64,000 nt of DNA from Larkinella rosea (GTDB lineage Bacteria > Bacteroidota > Bacteroidia > Cytophagales > Spirosomataceae): positions 682,001 to 746,000 of the forward strand of contig NZ_RQJO01000010.1 in NCBI RefSeq assembly GCF_003858635.1, written 5' to 3'. Below the pieces are notes generated by a model that did not search any database, was not told the DNA's origin, and worked only from the letters and a program-made list of their open reading frames with translations. The translations under genes and the position numbers were made by a program. Positions within the stretch are counted from its first letter, which is position 1. Each line of letters begins with the position of its first letter. This document shows positions 33,192 to 43,700 of the stretch, one piece after another.

Positions 33192-35336
33192 TCATTTGAG
33201 AGCAAAGGCCACGTACCGGTCGCCGGAGCGGGTTTTCAGTTTTCCACCACCGCAGGCAATCACGACATATTGTTTGCCGCGCACCGAATACGTTGCGGGA
33301 GTTGCGTAGCCAGCCGCCGGTAGCTGCGTTTCCCAGAGCAGTTTGCCGGTTTGTCGGTCGAAGACCCGGAATTTCTCGTCGGGGGTTGCGGCAATAAAAA
33401 GCAAGCCGCTGGCCGTTACAACGGGGCCGCCGTAGTTATCGGTTCCGGTCGGTGGCAGTCCCTGTTGGGTCAGCGCCGGAAATTCACCCAGCGGAATTTG
33501 CCAGCGGTGATCGCCGGTGTTCAGGTCGATGGCCGTCAGCGTTCCCCAGGGCGGGCGGCTGACCGGAAACCCGTTTCGGTCGTACCAACGGTTATAACCC
33601 GTGTGCGTGTACGGCACCCAGGTGAGTGTTTTCGTGGTCGCTACGGCCTCCTGACCGGTTTTTGCCCCGGAAATAAAATCGACAATGGCCGTGCGTTCGG
33701 CCGCCGACAAATGCGAAAAAGCGGGCATCATGCCCCGCCCTTTCTGCAACAGCTGATGAATCGCTTCCGGTTTCATCCGATCGGCAATCCCCAGCAACGA
33801 CGGATAGGCTCCGCTGTGATCACCCCGGCGGTCGGCGCCGTGGCAGGCCCCGCAATTCGTTGCGTACAATTTCTCCGCACTGCTCACCGCCGTTGGTTTC
33901 GGGGCGTCCACCAGTGATGAATAAACCGGTATTTCCTTGGCCGGAATATAGATAATGCCATTCGGGTCAACGGCGGCTCCCCCCCATTGCGCTCCGCCAT
34001 CGGTTCCCGGAAAAAAGATCGTTCGCTGTCGGCCCAGCGGATTATACGGCGTTCCGGTTCGGCTGGCCCGCAGTTGACCTACAATCTCGTCCCGGTCGGC
34101 TACGGTTTCGTTGATGTCTTTTTCGGTAAAAATCTGCCGGGTAAACGGCGCTGGTTTCAGGGGTATTGGCTGGGTTAGACTCGCCTTTTCGCCGGGAATA
34201 TCGGAAGCGGGAAACGGTTTTTCCTCGATCGGAAACAGCGGTTTTCCGGTTACCCGATCAAACACAAAAACCTGTCCCTGTTTGGTGATTTGGGCCACCG
34301 CATCAATTTTTCGGGGCCGACCGTCGGGGCCCGTATGAGTCACCGTCAGCAGATTCGGCGGAGCGGGCGGATCACGGTCCCAGATGTCGTGGTGGACGAG
34401 CTGGTAATGCCAGATCCGTTGCCCGGTTCGGGCGTTAAGCGCCAGCAAACAATTGGCAAACAGATTGTTGCCCAGGCGATTTCCGCCGTAAAAGTCGAAT
34501 GCAGCCGAACCGGTGGGCGCATACACGATCCCGCGTTTCCGGTCGATCGCCATGCCCATCCAGTTGTTGGCACCGCCCACGTTCCGGTAGCCATCTTTGG
34601 GCCAGGTGTTGTAGCCAAATTCGCCCGGTTCCGGAATCGTTCGGAACGTCCAGACCAATTGCCCCGTTCGAACGTCGTAGGCCCGAATATCGCCTTTCAG
34701 CGCCGTCGGCCCTTCCGATACCCGGGTCCCGACGATGATGCGGTTTTCAAAAATGATGCCCGGTGTATTGGAAATCACGTAATCGTCGGCGCCGGTTCGG
34801 GTCAGGCCATCGCGCAGGCTGATTTTTCCCGCCCGCCCAAAGGTCGGTACCGGTTTTCCGGTCGCGGCATCGAGCGCATACAGCCAGTGTCCGAAGGAGA
34901 AGAAAATACGTTTATCCGCCCCATTGGCCCAGTAGGTAACGCCCCGGCTGTTCATTTTAAAGGTTTCGTCGTTCAGGGCGGTTTTCCAGCGTTCCTGTCC
35001 GGTGGCCGCATCCAGGGCAAACGCCTGCGAACCCGCCGAAACGCCGTACAAAATACCGTCGATCACGATCGGGTTACACTGCATCTGCGTCTGATTGCGT
35101 ACCGAATCGGCACCTCCGGAAGCGTATTCCCAGGCCTTCGTCAGTTGGCTGACGTTTTCGGGCGTGATCTGATGGAGCGACGAGTAATGATTTTTTTCGG
35201 CATTGCCGTTGTATTCGCGCCAGTCGGTATCGGGTGAATCCGGGAAAGGGACTGGTACAAAGGCAACAATCAATGCGATTAATAAACTGGCGGGCCACCA
35301 GGCAGCAAAGTTCCGGAGCATCTGACTTGGATTCAA
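33192..35336 (-). CDS. PQQ-dependent dehydrogenase with cytochrome c domain
   Basis: The 714-residue product has an N-terminal membrane anchor or signal (about 14-28) and an eight-bladed quinoprotein propeller: WREYNGNAEKNHYSSLHQI, FALDAATGQERWKTAL, WTFRTIPEPGEFGYNTWP, and GGAQWGGAAVDPNG. A cytochrome c domain is inserted about two thirds along, with the haem motif CGACHG and a likely methionine ligand in GMMPAF. Propeller sequence then resumes to the C-terminus. The pattern matches quinoprotein glucose/alcohol dehydrogenases that oxidise sugars or alcohols in the periplasm. No PQQ biosynthesis gene is present. A start five codons downstream (35321) is also possible. Confidence 0.92.
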   Translation of the reverse strand: MNPSQMLRNFAAWWPASLLIALIVAFVPVPFPDSPDTDWREYNGNAEKNHYSSLHQITPENVSQLTKAWEYASGGADSVRNQTQMQCNPIVIDGILYGVSAGSQAFALDAATGQERWKTALNDETFKMNSRGVTYWANGADKRIFFSFGHWLYALDAATGKPVPTFGRAGKISLRDGLTRTGADDYVISNTPGIIFENRIIVGTRVSEGPTALKGDIRAYDVRTGQLVWTFRTIPEPGEFGYNTWPKDGYRNVGGANNWMGMAIDRKRGIVYAPTGSAAFDFYGGNRLGNNLFANCLLALNARTGQRIWHYQLVHHDIWDRDPPAPPNLLTVTHTGPDGRPRKIDAVAQITKQGQVFVFDRVTGKPLFPIEEKPFPASDIPGEKASLTQPIPLKPAPFTRQIFTEKDINETVADRDEIVGQLRASRTGTPYNPLGRQRTIFFPGTDGGAQWGGAAVDPNGIIYIPAKEIPVYSSLVDAPKPTAVSSAEKLYATNCGACHGADRRGDHSGAYPSLLGIADRMKPEAIHQLLQKGRGMMPAFSHLSAAERTAIVDFISGAKTGQEAVATTKTLTWVPYTHTGYNRWYDRNGFPVSRPPWGTLTAIDLNTGDHRWQIPLGEFPALTQQGLPPTGTDNYGGPVVTASGLLFIAATPDEKFRVFDRQTGKLLWETQLPAAGYATPATYSVRGKQYVVIACGGGKLKTRSGDRYVAFALK

Positions 35337-35580
35337 ACCGTTCTATCTGATCTTTTGAAAGGCTTTTACCCCGCTTTATTACTCCTTCGCCGGAAGGATC
35401 GTGACCGAAAAATTGAAGTTGATACCACTTTGTTACCGTTTACAAAAAAAGCACCCTTCATATACCGCATCAATTGCCATCTTTTTCTATCTTTCAATCC
35501 GCTATCTTTCCCTACGACGGAGCGGATTGATTGCCATCCCATTCAGTATCAATCCCAAAACCGCTACTTACTTTTTCTAC

Positions 35581-36114
35581 ATGAAACAATATTACTACCT
35601 GGAGGGCAACCAACAGCTGGGCCCGTTTACGCTGGAAGAATTACGGTCAAAACCGATCAAGCCCGACACCAAAGTCTGGACGCAGGGATTGCCCGACTGG
35701 GTGGCTGCCAGCACGGTTCCCGAAATCAACGAATGGCTTTCCGGCGCTCCGGTGCCACCGTATAATCCGTCGCTGCCCCCCGTCCAGGGCCAGCCCGCCA
35801 GCCGACCGTTTCAGGAGTCGTATACGCCCAATCAACCATTGGTCGGCGGTTCCCAGCGGCCTAAAACCTGGCTGGTCGAATCGATCCTGGTGACGCTTTT
35901 CTGTTGTTTGCCCTTTGGAATTGCCGGTATTGTCAATGCCTCCAACGTCGACTCCCGTTACGGCAACGGCGATTTTGCCGGTGCGCAGCGGGCTTCCGAC
36001 GAAGCCGCCAAATGGACCAAAGTTGGTTTTTTTGTCTCGATCGGTTTCTGGGTCTTATACATCATCGCGATTGTTGTCGGCGTTTTCAGTGGGTTTACCA
36101 ATTCCTATTTCTAA
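35581..36114 (+). CDS. GYF-domain/CD225-dispanin membrane protein
   Basis: The 177-residue product starts at 35581. An N-terminal GYF_2 (DUF4339) domain covers residues 1-58: YYYLEGNQQLGPFTLEEL and KVWTQGLPDWVAA. A Pro/Gln-rich linker (60-95) follows, then two helices of the CD225/dispanin type, with WLVESILVTLFCCLPFGIAGIVNASNVDSRY and a final helix. The pairing of GYF_2 with CD225 is frequent in Bacteroidota; the function is unknown, though GYF domains bind proline-rich peptides. The DUF2752 gene begins 10 bases after its stop. Confidence 0.85.
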   Translation: MKQYYYLEGNQQLGPFTLEELRSKPIKPDTKVWTQGLPDWVAASTVPEINEWLSGAPVPPYNPSLPPVQGQPASRPFQESYTPNQPLVGGSQRPKTWLVESILVTLFCCLPFGIAGIVNASNVDSRYGNGDFAGAQRASDEAAKWTKVGFFVSIGFWVLYIIAIVVGVFSGFTNSYF

Positions 36115-36124
36115 AAAACCGGGG

Positions 36125-36481
36125 ATGGTGATCGGCGCGCTGGTGCTGCTGGGAATGGCTTCGGTCTATTTCTGGTTCGACCCCAGCCGGGTGTCGTTCT
36201 TTCCGCCCTGCCCCTTTCGGCTGCTCACCGGGCTCGAATGTCCGGGCTGCGGTTCGCAACGCTGTTTTCATCAACTCTTGCACGGCAACCTGCGGCAGGC
36301 GTATCACCATAATCCGTTGATGGTGATCTCCCTGCCGTATGTATTGACCGGTTTGGTAATGGAGTACACGCCTTTGCGGGAAACACAGGCGGCTTTCCAC
36401 CAGCGGTTTTACGGAAAAACAGCCAGTCTGGTTGTCTTTGGAATCGTGGTTGTTTATTGGATCGGGCGCAATATCGGGTGA
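36125..36481 (+). CDS. DUF2752 membrane protein
   Basis: The 118-residue product starts at 36125, right after the GYF-CD225 gene. It contains FPPCPFRLLTGLECPGCGSQRCFHQLLHG, the DUF2752 signature with its cysteine pairs (Cx6Cx2C pattern near 29-43) and the AYHHNP motif near residue 60, with three membrane helices. This small family is often linked with GYF/CD225 genes. Its role is unknown; the conserved cysteines suggest metal or disulfide chemistry. The gene ends one base before the barrel-protein gene of the opposite strand, so the two are convergent. Confidence 0.85.
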   Translation: MVIGALVLLGMASVYFWFDPSRVSFFPPCPFRLLTGLECPGCGSQRCFHQLLHGNLRQAYHHNPLMVISLPYVLTGLVMEYTPLRETQAAFHQRFYGKTASLVVFGIVVVYWIGRNIG

Positions 36482-37618
36482 TCAGAATGCTTCGCCCAGC
36501 GAGATGTATAGGCCCGTTCCTTCGCGCGTAATGCCCAGATCGGCCCGGAGAAACACATCTTTTTTCTGGAAAAATAAAAACCGCACTCCCCCGCCCGCAG
36601 CCCAGCGAATGTGATTGAGCTGGACGGCCCCCACCGAGGGCGCAACGGTCCCCATTGCGGCAAACACCGTTCCACCCCAGCGTTTACTGAATCCAAACGG
36701 TAACCAGCGGAGTTCGGCCTGCGTGGCCAGCACATTTTTGTCACGGTAGCGCCCCAGGTAATAACCCCGCATCAGCGATTCGCCCCCGATCAGGCCCAGG
36801 TTATTGAACGGAATCTGCCCGGTCATGAACGTTCCGGCCAGTTGCACCGCCAGCACCCGGCTGGGGCGGCCCAGTGGCCGGTATAACCGCCCGTCGAGCA
36901 CCACGCTCCGGTACCTGAAATCGCTGCCCAACCCGGGTTGGTACCACAAAATTCCGGTTTCCAGAAACTGTCCTTTGCGAACATTCAGGACATTTTTTCG
37001 ATCGTCGTAGACCAGCGCCAGCCCCAGTCCTGTTGTTTCAGAACCCGTTCCGCCCACCGGTAATTCAAAGTTTGGCGTTTCCTCGGATTCAAAATTCACC
37101 CGCCGAATGCTTTGGAAATCGGCTTCAATGCCTGCATACCAGTTGTTTTTGACCTTGCGGAGAATGCGCTGGCGGATTTGAAAATAAACCGAATTGACCA
37201 ACACCGGACTGGACTTGGAGGTGGCGGGACCAATGCCGTAATAGAGCAGCGGAAACTGCTGGTAGCGCGCCCGACCCAGAAAAAAATACGTATTCCGGTT
37301 GGTATAAACGGCATTTTCGAGCAAGGCACCAAACTGGCCTTTCAGCGTTACGAAGGTATTGAGATTGACTTCGCTCAGGCGGTTGACGACCGTATCGCCC
37401 TTCGCATAAAATAACGAGAACGTCCGGATGCCTACTTCCAGACTGGTTTCGGGCGAAAAACCGAGCGTCGGAAACACCAGCAGTTTTGATGTAGCTGCCG
37501 ATGAGGTGTCGTTCAGCACTTTTTTCACAAACCGCACCACCTGTCCCTGAGCCCAAACCGGCGAAAACAAGCCTCCGTGAAGCACTATCAGTAGAAGTAT
37601 TCGCAGGCGAATTTCCAT
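36482..37618 (-). CDS. BamA/TamA-like surface antigen (D15) barrel without POTRA domains
   Basis: The 378-residue product has a signal peptide (LLLIVLHGGLFSPVWAQ) and immediately enters a beta-barrel: FPTLGFSPETSLEVG, TFVTLKGQFGALLENAVYTN, PLLYYGIGPAT, and the conserved GGESLMRGYYLGRYRD loop (the VRGY/F-like barrel-lumen motif of Omp85) before the last strands and C-terminal GEAF. A full BamA has five POTRA domains and about 800 residues; here only the 16-strand barrel part remains. The gene follows sprA by 83 bases, with a terminator between them. Confidence 0.85.
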   Translation of the reverse strand: MEIRLRILLLIVLHGGLFSPVWAQGQVVRFVKKVLNDTSSAATSKLLVFPTLGFSPETSLEVGIRTFSLFYAKGDTVVNRLSEVNLNTFVTLKGQFGALLENAVYTNRNTYFFLGRARYQQFPLLYYGIGPATSKSSPVLVNSVYFQIRQRILRKVKNNWYAGIEADFQSIRRVNFESEETPNFELPVGGTGSETTGLGLALVYDDRKNVLNVRKGQFLETGILWYQPGLGSDFRYRSVVLDGRLYRPLGRPSRVLAVQLAGTFMTGQIPFNNLGLIGGESLMRGYYLGRYRDKNVLATQAELRWLPFGFSKRWGGTVFAAMGTVAPSVGAVQLNHIRWAAGGGVRFLFFQKKDVFLRADLGITREGTGLYISLGEAF

Positions 37619-37676
37619 GGTTCGTCATCTAGTCAGAATCACAACTGGAAAAACCGCCCGATTGATTTGACTGCTT

Positions 37677-37701
37677 CCAAAAAACGCCCGGAAAAACCGG
37701 G
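37677..37701 (-). terminator. probable intrinsic terminator after sprA
   Basis: On the minus strand AACCCGG, loop TTTTT and CCGGGCGTT form a short GC-rich stem followed by T-rich sequence (six T residues at 37679-37684). It begins one base after the sprA stop and lies before the barrel-protein gene. Confidence 0.6.
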
Positions 37702-40700
37702 TTATTCGGCCAGATTAAACCGCACCTGGACCCCACCGGCTGTGGTGGCCCGGCGGAACGAGTTGGAAACCAGCGGATCGTTAAACGTCCGGTCGAAATA
37801 AACCTGCACGTTTAACCGGCGGCTGACCACATAACTCACCTGCGGCCGCAACTGGAAGTTGACGTTCCCGGCCGTAATGATCTGTTCGCCAACGCCGTTT
37901 TCACTCGTCGGAGCCGAGACCGACGAATCGTCAAATTTCCGCTGAACCGTCCGCGTATCGCGGAAGGTCAGGTTGCAATTGAAGGTCAGATCATTTTTCA
38001 GGCGTTTGTAGGCTCCGTTGATCTTAAAGGGAATTTTGAAGTTTGTTTTCGTGAAACCAAACCGGAAGGTGATGTCTTTGTTGCTCAGTTCGGCTACCTG
38101 CGCGTTGGACAGGTTCAAGGCCACACTGCGGTCCTGATTGTATTCCAATCCTCCGCTGATTTTGCTCTGGGTCCGGAACGTAACTCCGACCAGGGGCGCA
38201 AACCGCTCCGTCATCGTGATCGTACTCATGACAAAAATCGGAACGTACTGAAACTGTGTATTGTAACGCGAAGCCAGCGGGTAGCCCATCACAGCCAGGT
38301 TGACATATGCTGATTCGTAATCGAGGGATGACGTAAAGTTCCCGACGCTGTAGGTCGAGTTGTAACTGTGGGTAAGTGTGAAGGCGCTGAACAGTTTTTT
38401 AAACCCATTCAGTTGCGACAATCCGTTGTAATCGATGCGCCAGTTGGGCAAGGGGAAGCGCAGAAACGGATTGAATTTCACCGTATTGGGATCTTTTCCG
38501 CTGTAGGCTGCGAAGAAGGCCGGAATCAGTACATCCTGCGATGTCAGATTGTATTGTCCCCCATTTCCTGATGCAGGGTTATCCCGAATCAGGCGATTCA
38601 GAATGATCTTACGATACTCGGCAAACTTGTCGAAAATCGGCGATGAATTATCCTTGTTCAACTTGGAAAAAGCGGTTTTGAACGACAGGAACGACATACT
38701 GAACTGCCCGTTGCGGTACGGGCTCAGGCTTCTGAATGACCCACCGACCGTATCCACCCGGTACGTTTCCTGGTAACTATCCTGCCGGGTCAGCCGGGCT
38801 TCGACCGTAATCCGGAAATCTTTGAAAGGCTCCAGCGTGGTTCGGGCGTCGAATTTCACCCCGCGTGTTTGCGTAAACGGCTGATTGAGCACCGTGCTTT
38901 TCGACAGCCAGCCCCGTTCGGCGGCTTTGCGGTTGATGTTCCGATCCTGACTTCCGAGCACAAACGGCAAACCGGGGGCATTTTCGCGCGAAAGGCCAAA
39001 GAACCGGGGCGTGGGCAGAAAACCGGGCAATATCGTCGATTCCTGAACTGTATAATTAAAGTTGATGCCGCGGATGGTCAGCAACGTGCGGACAAAACTT
39101 TTCAGCAACCGGCTTTCCGTTCGCTGAATATCTTCAACATCTCCGGGGTTTCGGGTGAAGTTTTTTCGCGGAACCGACGGCGTATTGGCAAACCGCAGCG
39201 ATTTGATTTTATTATACAGCCGGATGAAATCCACCCGTCCCTGCACCCCCCAATCCCGGCTGTTCCGGATGATATTGCCAAACGGAACATTCAGTGTATC
39301 GGTAATCCCAAACGAGTTGGCCTGAAACTGATAGTTTATATTGTAGGTCAGATCAGCAGCGATCCAATCGAGCAAAGGCAGCTTGTCGAGCGGCATCCGG
39401 TAGGTTGTCCGAATGTCCTGCTCGTAATTTTTCGTTCGGCCAAACCGTTTGGCATTGGCCCAGACCGAGTCGATTTTTGCCTGCGTATTCAGATCCCCGG
39501 CGGGTTCGTCGATGATCGCGTTCGTATGTGCCCGGTAAGTCAAAATCAGATTTCGGGTCAAATTCCACTGCAAATTGTAGTCTCGATTGAACCAGAAGTA
39601 TTTTTCAAACTGCGGCACCATCCCTGCGGTGGTCAATTCCGAATTGCGGAGCTGGGTTTTTACGAAACTACGGTCCACTTCCCCCCGAATGCTCACCTGC
39701 GTTGGCAACAACGTCAGGTTAAAATCCTTCAGCCACCGCAAATAAGGCCGTTCCAGAGACTGGAACTGCTTAAACGGTTCGAACGGTTTGGGTTGGGCGC
39801 TGTACACATAAGCCAAACTGCCCCGGGTTTGCTTCTGCACAAACTGCTCGGTCAGAATATTGGTGCGGGTCGCTTCGTTGAACGCATACGTAAATGCCAG
39901 GTTTTCAACGTCATAGAAGTGATTCCTGGCGTTCGGATTGGTTTTCACCTTCCGCAGATTCGAAAGATTAAAACCGCGCCGGACCGAGTTGTCCTCCACC
40001 AGCCGCCGGTATTTTTCCCGTTCATTTTCGTTCAGTGTCGACAGCGTCGTTTCCAGTGGCGTGTCGGGATCGAGCGGGTTAAAATGGGGCTGAATCAGCC
40101 GTTTGTCGTAATTGACAAACAGGGGAATCCGCAATCCCCATTTTTCGGGCAACAGCTTATCAACCGAAATCTGGGATTGGATACCGTATTCCGTGGAGGT
40201 CTCCCGCGAACGCTCGGCAATCCGTTGCTGGACTCCGCCAAACCCAAACGTGGTGATTTTGCCCGAAGCCGTTACCGTCGCTACATCGGCGAGTTTGGCA
40301 TTCAGCACCCCGACCGCAGCTCGCCCGGCGGTTTGGTCAAATCCGTTGGCCCGGAATTCGTCCACCCAAATCGTAAAACTCTTGGCCTGTTCGTCGGGTG
40401 ATTTGGGGTTCCGCACCCCGATCATGATCACCTGCACCGCGCTCAAATCCGGATTTCCGACCACCGTCAGGTTATACCGCCCGTCGAGACTCAGCATGGA
40501 AAAGGGTTGCGCCGACGTTCGCGTAAACTGGCGGTTTTTCTCCGCCTTGAGGTTAATCAGTTCATCGATCGCAATGTCCAGGTCGTTGGCGGCTGGCCAA
40601 ACCTCATCGTCCGGCAAGTTTCCATCGCGGGTATTGACCAGTTTCGGAATTTCGATTTCGTAGTAGTTATCCGTAAAATCCGTTCCCAACCGAATAAACG

Positions 40701-43700
40701 CCGACACCTGACCGCTTTCGTTCTGTTCATTGTGCATATGAATGAACATCTTCAGGCGTTCCCGAAACAGCAGATCGGTATTGGTGTTTTTAAAAGCCGC
40801 CCGCGAATCGCCATCGCGCAAATTCGTGACGCTCAGGCTCATCGACTGCTCATTCAGCTCCACCTGGTTGATCTGCGTAAAATCACGGTCACGCTGAAAA
40901 CCGGGGGGAACTTTGTACACGTATTTGTTAGTACCCGGGGCGCTGTTCTCTTCAATGTTTACCGCCGTCACCTTAAACTGCGCATCATAGGGTTCCGGCA
41001 CTTCCTGCAAGCCCCGGGCCGACAGATCGCCGGTGTATTTCCGGTATTGGTTGGAGGTCATCTGCAACTGCGCAAACCGCAACACAACCGGTTGTTCAAA
41101 ATCCGTCAGGTACATCCGCGCAAACCGCATGGATTTGAACCCGTTGATGTTGCCGACTTTCTTCGGATTATCGCGCACCGGAACCCGGAACAAATACCAG
41201 GTTACCGCTTTTCCGGCTTTGGTCTGCACGTCCACTTTATCGACAATATAGCCTTTCCCAACCGCCAGCTGACCCGGTCTCAGGTCGACTTCGTATTCGT
41301 AATAGGCTTCGTTGTCGTTGATGGTATTGTCGGTGTTCAAGTCTTCAATGTCGGGCAAGGTCGTCGATGCGGGGGTCACCAGCTGGTTGCGGTCCTGCAA
41401 CTCGGGCGAGTTGTTTTCCATCCCCATGTATTGTTTATACCGACTGACAATGTGCTGGACGGAATCGGCCCGCTGGCCGTAGTAGAAAATAAAGTCATCG
41501 TTGGCCGGATCACTCAGCAGCCGTTCACGGGCCACCGCGTTCAGTCGGGGCGAAACCTGATCGATGTAACTCTTGAAAAACCGGTTTTCTTCGCGGTTAC
41601 TCAACCCATCCAGACCGACATCCTGCTGCGGCCGGGCGACGTTATCGAAAGCCTGGGTCACAAACTGCGAACGCGTGACACGCCCCCAGGCTGTTGAGTC
41701 GGGAGACAGGCCATTCGGAACCGATAGACCATTTTCAAAACCGTACCGACCGTCTTTGATCACGTCTTCCGAAAGGTCGCCGAGGTTAAACACCAGTTTT
41801 CCACCGGTGGAGTTGGGCTTGTTCTCGAAACCGTCGTTAATCACTGCATATTTGGCATCCGTTGGTCCTAAAAAGGGGTCCATCAACCAGAATTCGATGT
41901 TTTCGATGTTGGCATTGTCAAAATCCGCATCCGACGAAATGGCGCGCATCACCGAACCAAAGTTCTTTTTCGGATCGCCAGCCAGCCGCCCATCCGCCGT
42001 CAGGTTCGGGTTGAAATTATACATCCCGCGCTCCCGTGGGAAATAGGCAACGTCCAGAATGTTTTCCGGCAGGTTGACCAGTCGCGCCGAACGCCCTTTG
42101 AAGAGTTCGTTGGAAAGGAAAAACTGCTCGTAAAAATTCTTTAGATCTTCGTCCGTCAACGTACTCTGCGGCACCCGGTTATTGGCAATACCAGTCGATG
42201 TGCTGAAGGTGTTATCCACCGTATAGACCGAGATCCGGGCGCGGTTGTAGGCAAACGCCAGCGGTTCGGCAAATGTCCCCTGCGGAAAAGCCCGCTCCGG
42301 CGTCGTTGGAGTCGAGCCCAGCCGCCAGCGGGTCGGTTGGCGGGTCAGGTCATAAAGGGTTCGGGCAGCTTCGAAGTCGTCGATGAACGCATTGTTGTTC
42401 ACCCGCGGAGCCACACCGGGAAACAACTGCGCCACTTCGCCCTGAAACGCAATGCTCGACAATTCCTTGGTTTGAATCAGTGGCAGGCCATCGAGCAGCT
42501 TGGTTAAAAACCGCGAATCTTTCCGGATGGTGGCGTCAAAACCCAGAATGGTGTTGTTCACCGGCTCGTTGCCAATGGCGACGCGCGTCAGGAAACCGGC
42601 CGGGGTTTCCCGCATGTTCATGGCGGTCATCCCGATGTTCACTTCCGGACTCATTTTGTAGTCCAGACGCGTCCCGACCAACCGCCGGATCTGGTTCTGG
42701 AACAGATCCGGCCGCTCGTATTTCACCTTGATTTCCTGGCCCGAGTTCATCATGCTCTCGTTCAGGAAGCGAACCCGGCCAATCTGCGACTCGACCACAA
42801 AGTCGGTTCCGGGCGACAACGGCACTCCGCCCGCCGTTACCTGCACCGATTTTTCGTCGACACCATACGGCAAGGTCACCTCGCCCGCCGTGGCCGACTG
42901 GTAACTGCCTTTCAGGAAAAATTTATTCTTACCCGCCACCTGCTGGGCGTCGACCAGGGTGTTGCGGTACAACTCATTGTAGACGTACTTGGCCTGTAAG
43001 GCGTCATTCTTCAATTGGTTGGCCAGATACGATCCGAAGGGTTCCAGAACCGGGAAAATAACCCGGCCATAGCGACTATCGACCGTGACGCCTTCAATGT
43101 AATCGAAATTACCGTCCTTCTGCGGATCGAGCTGGGCGTTCACCTGGTCCATGTTGAACACCTGAACGAGTGGAATGTCCTTCACACCACCCGGTCCTTC
43201 TTGCAAATTCGGGTTATCGATCCCGGTCAGGTCGTCCTTGTAAATGATCCGCAGCTGAAAATTCTGTTTGTTGATCTGGGTGGTGTTGAGGGAATAGATG
43301 TTTTTCATCATCAGATTCCACATCGGCAACTGCGTGTTGTTCCGGATCGTTGCCGACTTCAACAGCTTCAGAATCAGCACTTCGTTATCCTGGCGGTTTT
43401 GGTAATCTTCCGTCAGTTCCCCCACTTTGTATTTTCGCCCCTGGTAGGTATACTCATAGGAAACGGCCAGCACTTCGTCGTTGCGCAGGGGCGTTACCAG
43501 CGAGATGTAGCCCAGTTCCGACTGAAATTTATACTCGGTTTCGGTCAGGCGTTTGGCCCCCCGCAGCAGTTCATAATCGATTCCTTTGGCAAACCCGAAG
43601 GTTCCATCCAGCAAAAAACCGGCCTGATCGACCTGGCGGATGCCCGTATTGGCAGACACTTTGGCAAACAGACCGTTGCCGGTCGCATTGTCTGCGGCAG

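Noticed and set aside
35488-35510. Two TATCTTTC boxes upstream of the GYF-CD225 gene
   Set aside because: Each differs from TANNTTTG at the last base and no TTTG box stands at suitable spacing; I could not choose between them.
38869-40401. A 510-codon plus-strand frame opposite sprA
   Set aside because: It is antisense to a well supported SprA reading frame, has a composition rich in Arg, Gln and Phe, no domain and no promoter. It is the shadow of a codon-biased gene.
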